DNA of 9,754 nucleotides from Verrucomicrobiota bacterium (GCA_023430825.1 JAEYYL010000378.1:1-9754), one strand, 5' to 3'. Positions 1 through 6,679 are shown, counted from the stretch's first letter. Notes: generated by a model from the letters alone, not told the origin. Made by a program: numbers and translations.

Positions 1-1572
1 CCGCCGCTCGGCGGGATCACGGCGCTGCTGCCGGAGAGCCGGTTGATCGAGTGGATTCGCGAGCCGGCGAAAGTGATCGCGTCGGGCGATGCGCGCGCGA
101 CGGCTCTGCTCGCGCGCTACAAGGTGCCGATGCCGCCGTTCGCGCAGTTGTCGCGCGAGGAGATCGGCGCGATCCTGGCATTCATCGATCGCGAGTCGGC
201 GGCGCAGCGGCTCGCGCCGCTCGAGCTCGATCGGGTGTCGGCGACGGCGAGCGCGGTGCGGCTGGCGGCGCCGGTGCGAGCGGGCGGACTGGCGATCGAG
301 CTGGAGGACGTGGTGCAGCTTCCGCGGCTGGCTGGCCGCACGGCGTATAAAGGCATCACGCTGCTGCGTGCCGATCCGCGCGAGGCGGGCGTGTTGTTCG
401 TCGACGAATTGATGGGGCTGCTTTATCGAGTGCGGGGGCGGGAGGTCGGTGTCTTCCTGGATGTGCGCGAACATTTCGCGGAGTTTCTGTGCGATCCGGG
501 CGTGGCGTCGGGGCTGGGCAGTTTTGCGCTGCATCCGGAGTTCGCGCGCAACGGGCTATTCTACACGCTGCATTCAGAGCGTTTTCGCGGTTCGCCGGCG
601 GTGAATGCGAGTGACATCCCGGCGGATGTGCCGCCGTGGGAGACGCCGCCGCTGGAGTGGGTGTTGACGGAGTGGCGGCTCGCCGATCCGGCGGGCGCGG
701 TCTTCGCGGGCGAGCGGCGCGAGGTGTTGCGGTTCGTGACGCCCACGACAGGCCATGCGGGTCAGGAGATCGCGTTTGCGCCGGTGAGCGGGCGCGACGA
801 TCCGGACTACGGGAAACTTTTCATCTGCGTCGGCGACGGCGGTTCGGGGAATTTGAAACGGCCGGACATGGCGGGGCATCCGCGGACGTTTCTCGGCGCG
901 ATTTTGCGCATCGATCCGGCGGGGAGCGATGGGACGAACGGTCGCTACGGAATTCCCGTGGACAATCCGTTTGCGGCGAGCGCCGATCGGGCGGTGCGCC
1001 GGGAAATCTGGGCTTACGGTTTTCGGAATCCGCATCGTGTCAGCTGGGATCTGGCGCACGGGAGGCGGATGATCGCGGTCGATATCGGCGAGGCGAATAT
1101 CGAGGAGGTGAACCTGATTGAGAAAGGCGGGGCGTATGGCTGGGGCGTGGCGGGGATCGAAGGGCGCACGCGCATCGATGTGCGGACGGACCTCAAGGTG
1201 GTGTTCCCGGCGACAGCGGAGGAACTGGAAGGCGTGCGGCTGCCGTTCGGCGAATACGATCATGCCGACGGCGCGGCGATCACGGGCGGTTATGTGTATC
1301 GCGGGCCGATCGAGGCGTTGCGGGGCAAGTATGTGTTCGGCGACATCGTCAACGGCCGGCTCTTCTATATGAACCTCGACGCGGAGTTGACGGACCGCGC
1401 GATCTACGAACTGACGGTGATGCGTGACGGCGCGGTGACGGACGTGAAGACGCTGGCGCGGGCCGAGCGTGCGCATTTGAGAATTGGATACGACGAACGC
1501 GCGGGCGACCTGTATGTGCTGACGAAGGACGACGGGAGGGTGCGTCGCGTGACGGCGGCCTATGCGCGATGA
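1..1572 (+). CDS. Cytochrome c / PQQ-dependent sugar dehydrogenase (GSDH family) fusion, 5' end missing
   Basis: Open from base 1 in frame 1, so the gene begins upstream of the window; 523 residues are visible. Residues about 1-65 look like the end of a class I cytochrome c domain: YKVPMPPFAQLS carries a probable axial heme Met (residue 44), followed by the helix SREEIGAILAFID. The CxxCH motif would lie upstream and is not seen. From about residue 95 the protein matches the glucose/sorbosone dehydrogenase beta-propeller: FALHPEFARNGLFY (176-188), FLGAILRIDP (297-306), AYGFRNPHRVSWD (338-350, with the Arg-Asn pair that binds PQQ in soluble glucose dehydrogenase), GGAYGWG (376-382) and GGYVYRG (429-435). 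Such proteins oxidise sugars or other alcohols in the periplasm and pass electrons to the attached heme. The real substrate cannot be read from sequence. The TTG at 43 is not a start, since homology continues upstream of it. It converges with the esterase gene downstream. Confidence 0.88.
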   Translation, partial: PPLGGITALLPESRLIEWIREPAKVIASGDARATALLARYKVPMPPFAQLSREEIGAILAFIDRESAAQRLAPLELDRVSATASAVRLAAPVRAGGLAIELEDVVQLPRLAGRTAYKGITLLRADPREAGVLFVDELMGLLYRVRGREVGVFLDVREHFAEFLCDPGVASGLGSFALHPEFARNGLFYTLHSERFRGSPAVNASDIPADVPPWETPPLEWVLTEWRLADPAGAVFAGERREVLRFVTPTTGHAGQEIAFAPVSGRDDPDYGKLFICVGDGGSGNLKRPDMAGHPRTFLGAILRIDPAGSDGTNGRYGIPVDNPFAASADRAVRREIWAYGFRNPHRVSWDLAHGRRMIAVDIGEANIEEVNLIEKGGAYGWGVAGIEGRTRIDVRTDLKVVFPATAEELEGVRLPFGEYDHADGAAITGGYVYRGPIEALRGKYVFGDIVNGRLFYMNLDAELTDRAIYELTVMRDGAVTDVKTLARAERAHLRIGYDERAGDLYVLTKDDGRVRRVTAAYAR

Positions 1573-1626
1573 GTGTGAGGCGGGCTGCCAGGCGGGATGA
1601 AACAGACCAATGCAATCGAGCCTTGG

Positions 1627-1658
1627 GACACAGAGGTCACGGAGCGCCGACACAGAGG
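1627..1658. repeat. Short degenerate repeat tract (CACAGAGG / CACGGAG type)
   Basis: GACACAGAGG occurs at 1627-1636 and again at 1649-1658, with the variant CACGGAG at 1638-1644. Two neighbouring units are 9 bp apart. Read on the minus strand the units are CTCTGTGTC and CTCCGTGAC, which resemble the TTTCGTGTG units at 6680-6706. The tract lies in the 190-bp gap between two convergent genes, where no gene is evident. Tracts of this look are often scattered through the intergenic DNA of environmental bacteria; that they form one family here is inferred. Confidence 0.5.
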
Positions 1659-1733
1659 AAGCGGGAGGCCACGAGGTGTTTGGAGTCTTTCCGGCAGATG
1701 AATGCTCACGGCGACGAGGGCTCGTGCCTGCAT

Positions 1734-1758
1734 CAGGGGTTTCGCTCGGTGGCCCCTG
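1734..1758. terminator. Hairpin between convergent genes, possible weak terminator
   Basis: CAGGGG (1734-1739) pairs with CCCCTG (1753-1758), and two G-T wobbles can extend the stem inward. It lies 4 bases past the esterase stop (minus strand) and about 160 bases past the dehydrogenase stop. No T run follows on either strand, so intrinsic termination is doubtful; it may only protect the 3' end. Confidence 0.3.
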
Positions 1759-1762
1759 CAAG

Positions 1763-2896
1763 CTAACGCGCGCTGCGGGGTTTGCGGTCGAGGTTGGCGG
1801 CGACGTCCTTGGCGGCTTGGGTCGTCACGCCGGGCTTTCCGAGGAAGCCGAGATCGCGAAACCAGTCGAGGTAGCGGGCGGACCAGGTGCCGAAGGCGAG
1901 GCCGCCCATGTTGGCGAGGCCGCCGGTCGCGGGCGGTTCGTCGGGGCCGACCTTGTCGCCGGGATGCCGGCCGCGCGCGTAGATGTGCATCTCGACATTC
2001 GGCACGCCGTCGTTGAGCAGCGCGGTGAAGTATTCGTTGGCCCAGACGGCGTGAATCCAGTCGTTCCAGCCGGCGCTGGCGATGAACGCGGGCGGGGCGT
2101 CGCGCGGGATCGGCGGCTGGCCGCCACGCGCAAACGGCGTGGGCCCGGGGTAGATGATGCCGGCGAAATCGGGGCGCGAGGAGATGCGCGCGAGCGGGTT
2201 GCCGGGGACGTCGTTCTGACGATCGAACTCGGCCCACTGAATCGTGGCGAAGGCGGCGAGTTCGGCGCCGGCGGAGAAGCCCATGATGCCGATTTTGGCG
2301 GGATCGAGTTTCCACTCCTTCGCGTAGGCGCGCACGAGCTTGATGGCTTGCAAAGCGTCGTTGACGCCGTCGATGCGCGGTTCGTAGCCGTCGCTGCGCA
2401 GTCGGTTGCGCAGGATGATCGTGCTGACGCCGTGGTTGGCGAAGAACGGGACGAAGGGCGCGCCCTCGCTGCCGACATTGAGCGAGCGGTGTCCGCCGCC
2501 GGCGGCGAGGATGATGGCGGCGCCGGTGTTGAGCTGGCCGTGGCCGGGGTGGAATTCGATCGAGGGATTGTGGATGTTGACGATCGCGCCGAGCAGGGTC
2601 GGACCCCACATTTGGTAAACCTCGGCCTCGCGGAGGCGGTCTTGGTTGAGATAAGGCGAATCGGGCGGGTAAAGGGGGATCACGACGCCGCCGGGGAGAA
2701 TCGGCTGCGGGGCGTAGGGAGCGTCGGTGGCCGGGCCGGGCGCGGGGACGCCGAGCGGAGCGGGAAGCGGCGGGAGCGAGGTGGACGCGGTGGCGTCGGC
2801 AGCAGCGGACGTGGAGAATGCCGCGCTCACGAAGAAGCCGCATCCGAGGATGACGAGGGAAGTAAGACGGGACAGGCGGGGGAGGAAGGAACGCAT
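1763..2896 (-). CDS. Secreted alpha/beta-hydrolase, acetylesterase/lipase-like
   Basis: A 377-residue serine hydrolase. The start at 2896 is chosen because it gives a clean signal peptide: MRSFLPRLSR, then a hydrophobic core LTSLVILGCGFFVSAAF and an Ala-rich cleavage region near residues 30-35. A Pro-rich linker (about 41-70) follows. The catalytic domain shows an oxyanion-loop motif GGGH (133-136), the nucleophile elbow GFSAG (206-210, Ser208), a probable Asp279 in WNDW, and His311 in GRHPGD. The FIASAGWND and late His arrangement is that of BD-FAE / acetyl-xylan-esterase-like proteins often found with polysaccharide breakdown. It probably deacylates sugars or small esters outside the cytoplasm; the substrate is unknown. 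The frame stays open to an ATG at 3046, but that extension is Pro/Arg-rich, runs into repeat DNA and would bury the signal peptide. No Shine-Dalgarno is seen. A lipobox reading (ILGC, Cys19) is less likely because hydrophobic residues continue after the Cys. Confidence 0.87.
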   Translation of the reverse strand: MRSFLPRLSRLTSLVILGCGFFVSAAFSTSAAADATASTSLPPLPAPLGVPAPGPATDAPYAPQPILPGGVVIPLYPPDSPYLNQDRLREAEVYQMWGPTLLGAIVNIHNPSIEFHPGHGQLNTGAAIILAAGGGHRSLNVGSEGAPFVPFFANHGVSTIILRNRLRSDGYEPRIDGVNDALQAIKLVRAYAKEWKLDPAKIGIMGFSAGAELAAFATIQWAEFDRQNDVPGNPLARISSRPDFAGIIYPGPTPFARGGQPPIPRDAPPAFIASAGWNDWIHAVWANEYFTALLNDGVPNVEMHIYARGRHPGDKVGPDEPPATGGLANMGGLAFGTWSARYLDWFRDLGFLGKPGVTTQAAKDVAANLDRKPRSAR

Positions 2897-3218
2897 GAGG
2901 AGGCGTGATGGGGTGAGGACGCGAAGCGAGGAAAAGGGGGCGATGTCGCGTGGCCAAGAAATAGGGCGAAGGGGGACCGTGCAACGCGGGATGCTGAGGG
3001 CGCGGGGAGCGGGGCTCGGTTGGACGGGCGGGTGATTTCTGATCATTTTTCTGTCATCCTACTTCCGTCCTCCACGGGCCGATCACTGGCGGTGGCGTTA
3101 ACGAAGAAGGGGTGACCGGTGGGCAGAAAAATGGGGGCAGAAAAATAAGGAGGAGAGGGTGGAAGGTTTGGGGCTTTTCTTTCGGGGAGGGGCGGGGTTT
3201 GGTCGGACGAAATTTCTC
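2897..3218. other. Divergent intergenic region between esterase and menC
   Basis: This 322-bp stretch must hold the start signals for both neighbours, but no convincing -35/-10 pair or Shine-Dalgarno is visible for either gene. The half nearest the esterase is purine-rich on the plus strand and otherwise featureless. The half nearest menC contains the CAGAAAAATG repeat arms described separately. No small gene with recognisable content was found; open frames crossing it are Arg/Pro/Gly-rich shadows. Confidence 0.6.
3036..3148. repeat. Inverted CAGAAAAATG repeat arms (possible miniature palindromic element)
   Basis: The left arm (3036-3059) reads TTTCTGATCATTTTTCTG followed by TCATCC. Its reverse complement aligns with the right arm (3117-3148), which holds two tandem 14-bp units, GGGCAGAAAAATGG (3121-3134) and GGGCAGAAAAATAA (3135-3148). 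The 10-mer CAGAAAAATG is exact between the arms (CATTTTTCTG at 3044-3053; CAGAAAAATG at 3124-3133). About 60 bases with no gene lie between the arms. It may be a scattered intergenic repeat or the footprint of a small non-autonomous element; no transposase or target duplication is seen. Confidence 0.55.
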
Positions 3219-4250
3219 ATGCGTCTTCGTTTCGATTTTCGCCGTTATGGGCTGCCGTTGCGGGTGCCGGTGCGGACGGCGCACGGCGTCTGGACGCAGC
3301 GCGAAGGCGTGTTGGTTCGGATCGAGGACGAACACGGGCGCGCGGGCGTGGGCGAGGCGGCGCCGATCGATGCGTTCGGGACGGAGACGGTGGACGAAAT
3401 CGCGACGGCGTGCGGCGGGTTTGGCGCGTGGGTGGAGCGCGACGTTTTGGCGGGCGTGCCGCAGCGACTGCGGTGTTTGAGGAATGCGTGTGCGCGTGCG
3501 TTGGAGGGAATGGAGGGAACGGCGAACGCCGCGCCGGAGAACGAAGAAAAAGGCGCGGATTATCTGGCGGTGGCGGCGTTGTTGCCGGCGGGGCGCGCGG
3601 TGCTGGCGGCGATCGAGGGAAAGGCGGAGGCGGGGTTTCGCGTCTTCAAATGGAAAGTGGGCGTGGGCGATGCGGCGGACGAACTCGCGTTGCTCGACGA
3701 CGTGTGTGCGAAGCTGCCGGACGGCGCGAAGCTGCGGCTCGACGCGAATGGCGCGTGGGACCGGCGGCGCGCGGAGCGGTGGCTGGAGCGGTGTGCGGAC
3801 CGGCCGGTGGAATTTGTCGAGCAACCCGTCGCGGCGGACGCGCGCGGTGCGGAGGATTTGTTGTTGGGGCTGGCGGGGGATTTTCCGGCCGCGATCGCGC
3901 TGGACGAGTCGATCGCATCGGACGGTGATGTTGAAAAATGGCTCGGGGCGGGTTGGCGCGGCGTGTTTGTCGTGAAACCGGCGCTGCTCGGCGAAGTGCG
4001 TGCGACGATTGAGAAACTGGAGACGGCGAAGAGCGCGGTCGTGTTTTCGTCGGCGCTCGAGACGGCGGTCGGCGCGCGCGCGGCGCTGCGACTGGCGCTG
4101 CGGTGGCGTGGAGAGAAGCGGGCGCTGGGTTTTGGCGTGTGGCCGCTGTTTGCGGATGCGCGTTTCGACGGGCCGGGAGCGGCGCCGTTCATTCGCAAGG
4201 AGGATGTGGAGCGGATCGACGCGGAGGCGGTATGGAACGCGCTGAGTTGA
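3219..4250 (+). CDS. menC: o-Succinylbenzoate synthase (enolase superfamily), menaquinone biosynthesis
   Basis: A 343-residue protein that would dehydrate SHCHC to o-succinylbenzoate in the cytoplasm. The full set of enolase-superfamily residues is visible: the K-x-K motif in VFKWKVG (Lys144, Lys146), the metal ligands Asp175 in LRLDANGAW, Glu201 in EFVEQP and Asp229 in ALDES, and the second catalytic Lys253 in VVKPALLG. The N-terminal capping domain includes RTAHGVWTQREGVLVRI and GVGEAAPI (43-50). ATG 3219 is chosen because RFDFRRYGLPL matches the usual family start; an in-frame ATG at 3159 adds 20 residues of low-complexity sequence. The family also contains dipeptide epimerases and N-acylamino acid racemases, but the menE gene overlapping its 3' end by 19 bases argues for MenC. 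No Shine-Dalgarno is visible. Confidence 0.88.
   Translation: MRLRFDFRRYGLPLRVPVRTAHGVWTQREGVLVRIEDEHGRAGVGEAAPIDAFGTETVDEIATACGGFGAWVERDVLAGVPQRLRCLRNACARALEGMEGTANAAPENEEKGADYLAVAALLPAGRAVLAAIEGKAEAGFRVFKWKVGVGDAADELALLDDVCAKLPDGAKLRLDANGAWDRRRAERWLERCADRPVEFVEQPVAADARGAEDLLLGLAGDFPAAIALDESIASDGDVEKWLGAGWRGVFVVKPALLGEVRATIEKLETAKSAVVFSSALETAVGARAALRLALRWRGEKRALGFGVWPLFADARFDGPGAAPFIRKEDVERIDAEAVWNALS
4223..4227 (+). promoter_or_regulatory. Ribosome binding site of menE inside menC
   Basis: GGAGG lies 4 bases before ATG 4232, within the last codons of menC. It is the only good Shine-Dalgarno match next to a start in this window, and it supports ATG 4232 over the upstream in-frame ATG at 4103, which lies deep inside menC. 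Confidence 0.5.
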
Positions 4251-5407
4251 AGGCGCTGGTCCGCGCGATGGGTTGCGCGGAGGAACGCGGAGAGACGGTG
4301 TTGTTGTGCGATCCGCGCTGGGGTGCGGCGGAGCGGGCGCCGGTTCGGGCGCTCGCGATGACGGGGACGGCGGTCGACGACGGCTGGCTCGGCGTGCCGA
4401 CGGGCGGGACGAGCGGAGGGTTGAAGTTTGCGCGGCACGACGAGCGGACGTTGGGCGCGGCGGCGGCGGGTTTTGTGGCGCACTTCGGGGTCGAGCGCGT
4501 GAACGCGGTGGATGTGTTGCCGCCGTTTCACGTGAGCGGGTTGATGGCGCGCGTGCGGTGTGCGGTCACGGGGGGCACGCATGTCGCGTGGGACTGGCGG
4601 CGGCTGGAAGCGGGGGAGCGGCCGGTGGTGGCGCGGGCGCGCGGGGACTGGATGATTTCGCTGGTGCCGACGCAGTTGCAGCGGCTGCTGGCATCGGAAG
4701 CGGCGGTGGCATGGCTGCGGGGCTTCCGGGTGATTTTTCTCGGGGGCGGTCCGGCGTGGGGCGCGTTGACGGACGCGGCGGCGAAGGCGGAACTGCCGGT
4801 GGCGTTGAGCTATGGGATGACGGAGACGGCGGCGATGGTGACGGCGTTGAAGCCGGACGAGTTTCTTGCGGGCGAGCGGTCGGCCGGGTCACCGTTGCCG
4901 CACGCGCGGGTGACGGTGGACGCGGCGGGCCTGATCGGCGTGGAAGGGGCGTCGTTGTTTCTTGGATACATGCCGGAGCGCAGGGCGCAGAGGTTTCTGG
5001 TCACGGAGGATCTCGGGGAGTTCGATGCGCGCGGGCGGCTGCGCGTGCTCGGGCGCCGCGACGCGGTGATCATCACCGGTGGCGAGAAAGTGAATCCGCT
5101 GGAGGTGGAGGCGGCGTTGCGGGCGACGGGCGAGTTCGCGGACGTGGCGGTGGTCGGCGTGCCGGACGCGGAGTGGGGCGAGGCGGTGGTGGCGTGTTAT
5201 CCGGCGGGCGGAGTGGCGCCGGATAAGGTCAAGATCGAGCACGTGATTAATCGTCACTTGTCCGCTTACAAACGTCCGAAGCGCTATGTGGCGGTGGCGG
5301 ACTGGCCGCGGAATGCGCAGGGAAAAGTGAATCGCGTTTTATTGCGGCTGCGCGCGGCGGAGGATGTTGCCGGGGTGGAAAAGCGTTTGCCTCGCCCGGT
5401 CAAATGA
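4232..5407 (+). CDS. menE: o-Succinylbenzoate-CoA ligase, short form
   Basis: A 391-residue ANL-family adenylate-forming enzyme that would activate o-succinylbenzoate to its CoA ester. Motifs in order: phosphate-binding loop TGGTSGGLK (58-66), PPFHVSGL (97-104), YGMTE (194-198), TEDLGEFDARGRL (258-270), the hinge GRRDAVIITGGEKVNP (275-289) and the catalytic Lys365 in NAQGKVNR near the C terminus. It is shorter than the usual 450-490 residues. The missing length is at the N-terminal side: the phosphate-binding loop begins near residue 58, where related ligases often have it past 130. The TGDL signature reads TEDL here. Overlap with menC and a nearby DHNA-CoA thioesterase support the MenE role; by motifs alone it could be another acyl-CoA ligase. 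Its stop overlaps the next gene's start as ATGA. Confidence 0.85.
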   Translation: MERAELKALVRAMGCAEERGETVLLCDPRWGAAERAPVRALAMTGTAVDDGWLGVPTGGTSGGLKFARHDERTLGAAAAGFVAHFGVERVNAVDVLPPFHVSGLMARVRCAVTGGTHVAWDWRRLEAGERPVVARARGDWMISLVPTQLQRLLASEAAVAWLRGFRVIFLGGGPAWGALTDAAAKAELPVALSYGMTETAAMVTALKPDEFLAGERSAGSPLPHARVTVDAAGLIGVEGASLFLGYMPERRAQRFLVTEDLGEFDARGRLRVLGRRDAVIITGGEKVNPLEVEAALRATGEFADVAVVGVPDAEWGEAVVACYPAGGVAPDKVKIEHVINRHLSAYKRPKRYVAVADWPRNAQGKVNRVLLRLRAAEDVAGVEKRLPRPVK

Positions 5408-5919
5408 ACCGTCATCGTTCGATGCGCGTCGCCCACTTTGAGAAAGTTTTTGGCGCTTTGGAAACAGCGGGAGTTCGATTTCTGGTCGTGGGTGGGGTGG
5501 CGGCGATCGCGCACGGTGTGGTGCGTTATACGAACGATCTGGATCTGGTGATGGCGTTCGACGAAGGAAATTTGAAGATGGGCGTGGCGACTTTGGAAAA
5601 ATTGGGATTTCGCGCGAAAATTCCCGTGACGGCCGAGGCGTTTGCCAGGCAGGAGAACCGGACGAAATGGGCCCGGGAAAAGGGTATGGTCGTTTTTCAG
5701 ATGGCGTTGTTCGAGGAGGACGATCTGCCGATTGATATTTTCATCGAGCCTCCGTTCGACTTCGAGGCGGAGTATGCGCGGGCGACGCGTTACGAACTAG
5801 CGCCCGACGTGTTCGCGCCCGTGGTGGCGGTGGCGCAGCTGATCGCGATGAAGGAGAAGGTGGGGCGTCCGCGCGATCTCGACGACGTGGCCAAACTGAA
5901 GCGGCTCGCAAAACTCTGA
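5404..5919 (+). CDS. Nucleotidyltransferase-fold protein (MNT/AbiEii-like)
   Basis: A 171-residue protein. It shows the Pol-beta-type nucleotidyltransferase core: VVGGVAAIAHGVVRYTNDLD, with the Gly-Gly pair at 30-31 and metal-binding Asp45 and Asp47, plus a third candidate carboxylate Asp111 in PIDIFIEP. The C-terminal stretch AVAQLIAMKEKVGRPRDLDD (142-161) is typical of the stand-alone nucleotidyltransferases seen in AbiEii/MNT-like toxin-antitoxin systems. The whole triad is present, so it may be active, for example transferring a nucleotide to RNA or a protein; the target is unknown. ATG 5404 overlaps the menE stop, suggesting coupled translation; ATG 5422 (MRVAHFEK) is an alternative start. 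The gene looks richer in A and T than its neighbours (TTT, AAA, GAA and ATT codons), a hint of later arrival. Membership in a named family is not settled. Confidence 0.78.
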   Translation: MNRHRSMRVAHFEKVFGALETAGVRFLVVGGVAAIAHGVVRYTNDLDLVMAFDEGNLKMGVATLEKLGFRAKIPVTAEAFARQENRTKWAREKGMVVFQMALFEEDDLPIDIFIEPPFDFEAEYARATRYELAPDVFAPVVAVAQLIAMKEKVGRPRDLDDVAKLKRLAKL

Positions 5920-5920
5920 C

Positions 5921-6178
5921 ATGGATTCAACGCGCGACGACTGGCAGTCCAACGGTTGGGACGATCACGAGATTTTTCATCTGGAGACGGGGCGTCGCAT
6001 GTCGTTTCGCGCGAAGCTCGCATGGCTGGAGGAAGCGGATCGCATGGCCCGGTTCCTCGCGCGGAAGCGGCGGTGGATCGACAAGGACGGAGTGATTCAC
6101 GAGCCCTTGGATGCGGTCGCTGAACCCCCGGCGGATTACAGCCCGTCAGCCGGCGGCGAGCCACGCGGCCAGGGCTGA
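5921..6178 (+). CDS. Small hypothetical protein, partner of the nucleotidyltransferase
   Basis: An 85-residue protein starting one base after the preceding stop (TGAC-ATG), so translation is probably by re-initiation. The N-terminal third is acidic and Trp/Asp-rich (DDWQSNGWDDHEIFHLETG). The middle, SFRAKLAWLEEADRMARFLA (28-47), is a likely amphipathic helix; short proteins with a similar RL-x-WLEEA helix are, as far as I recall, found beside such nucleotidyltransferases. The tail is Pro/Gly-rich and disordered-looking. No signal peptide or membrane segment is seen. It could be the antitoxin or a binding partner of the enzyme, which is inferred from position only. ATG 5999 (MSFRAKL) is an alternative start. 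The last 33 bases overlap the end of the opposite-strand thioesterase gene. Confidence 0.65.
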   Translation: MDSTRDDWQSNGWDDHEIFHLETGRRMSFRAKLAWLEEADRMARFLARKRRWIDKDGVIHEPLDAVAEPPADYSPSAGGEPRGQG

Positions 6179-6553
6179 GGGAATCGGGACGCGGGCGCGT
6201 TTCGAACGCGAGGTGACGACGTGCTCGGTGCGGATACGCGCGGCGATTTTTTCGACGGTGCCGAGTTTGAAAATTTCAAAACGGATCGCGTAGGAATTTT
6301 CCGTGCGCGGCTCGGGCGCGACGGTGACGCGGAGTTTGTCGCCGGGGCGCAGCGGGCGGAGGTAGTCGGCTTCGCTTTTTGCGACGGGCACGATCACGTC
6401 GTTATCGAGGAAAAAGGCCGGCAGGTCGATGCCGCTGGCGGCGAGGGACTCCTCGTAGGCTTCGTGGCAGATCGCGAGGTAGTTGGGGAAAAACACGACC
6501 CCGGCGGCGTCGGTGTCGCCGAAGCGGACGGTGCGAAGGTAACTGAACGGCAT
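6146..6553 (-). CDS. menI: 1,4-Dihydroxy-2-naphthoyl-CoA hydrolase-type hotdog thioesterase
   Basis: A 135-residue single hotdog-fold acyl-CoA thioesterase, the usual length for the 4HBT family. The N terminus, YLRTVRFGDTDAAGVVFFPN and the following HEAYEESLAASGIDLPAFF, closely resembles, from memory, the cyanobacterial DHNA-CoA thioesterases of phylloquinone synthesis. Asp15 in GDTDAAGVVFFPNY occupies the catalytic position of this family. It would release DHNA from DHNA-CoA after MenB, before prenylation. Its position beside menC-menE, though on the opposite strand, supports this role; the fold alone would allow other acyl-CoA substrates. The menI symbol is given by function, since the E. 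coli MenI belongs to a different hotdog subgroup. No Shine-Dalgarno is visible before ATG 6553. Confidence 0.82.
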   Translation of the reverse strand: MPFSYLRTVRFGDTDAAGVVFFPNYLAICHEAYEESLAASGIDLPAFFLDNDVIVPVAKSEADYLRPLRPGDKLRVTVAPEPRTENSYAIRFEIFKLGTVEKIAARIRTEHVVTSRSKRARVPIPSALAAWLAAG

Positions 6554-6639
6554 GGGGCGACGGAATACGCGCGTGGGGCGGAAGGGGAGGAAAAAGCGTG
6601 GGTGGAGTGCGGCGCGGGGCGAGGGGCGTTTTGGTCGGG

Positions 6640-6657
6640 CGCGGCGGGGGCGCCGCG
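6640..6657. other. GC-rich hairpin between the divergent menI and polX genes
   Basis: CGCGGCG (6640-6646) and CGCCGCG (6651-6657) form a perfect 7-bp stem with a GGGG loop. It lies 60 bases before the polX start and 87 bases before the menI start. It is not a terminator for either gene given their divergent directions. It could be a protein-binding palindrome or chance in such GC-rich DNA. Confidence 0.35.
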
Positions 6658-6679
6658 GCTCCAGCGGGTGGCCGAAAAA

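Noticed and set aside
1627..1658. CRISPR-like array
   Set aside because: Repeats are about 10 bp with irregular spacing, far too short for CRISPR, and no cas gene is present.
574..1761. 395-codon open frame on the minus strand
   Set aside because: Antisense to the dehydrogenase; Arg/His/Pro-rich with no domain, whereas the plus frame has full GSDH motifs.
2833..2847. Lipoprotein signal (ILGC) in the esterase
   Set aside because: The residue before Gly is Leu, not a usual lipobox residue, and a long hydrophobic stretch continues after the Cys, fitting signal peptidase I better.
1610..2908. 432-codon open frame on the plus strand
   Set aside because: Antisense to the esterase, Gly/Glu/Val-rich without motifs; the minus frame has a signal peptide and catalytic residues.
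1560..2984. 474-codon open frame on the minus strand
   Set aside because: Overlaps the esterase in another frame of the same strand and is a run of Arg and Pro; the long frame is a product of high GC.
2940..2990. Sigma70-like promoter for the esterase (TTGCAC and TATTTC on the minus strand)
   Set aside because: The spacing is only about 15 bases and the -10 match is poor, so it is not supported.
2897..3046. Upstream extension of the esterase to ATG 3046
   Set aside because: It would put 50 Pro/Arg-rich residues before a good signal peptide, and its ATG falls inside the CAGAAAAATG repeat.
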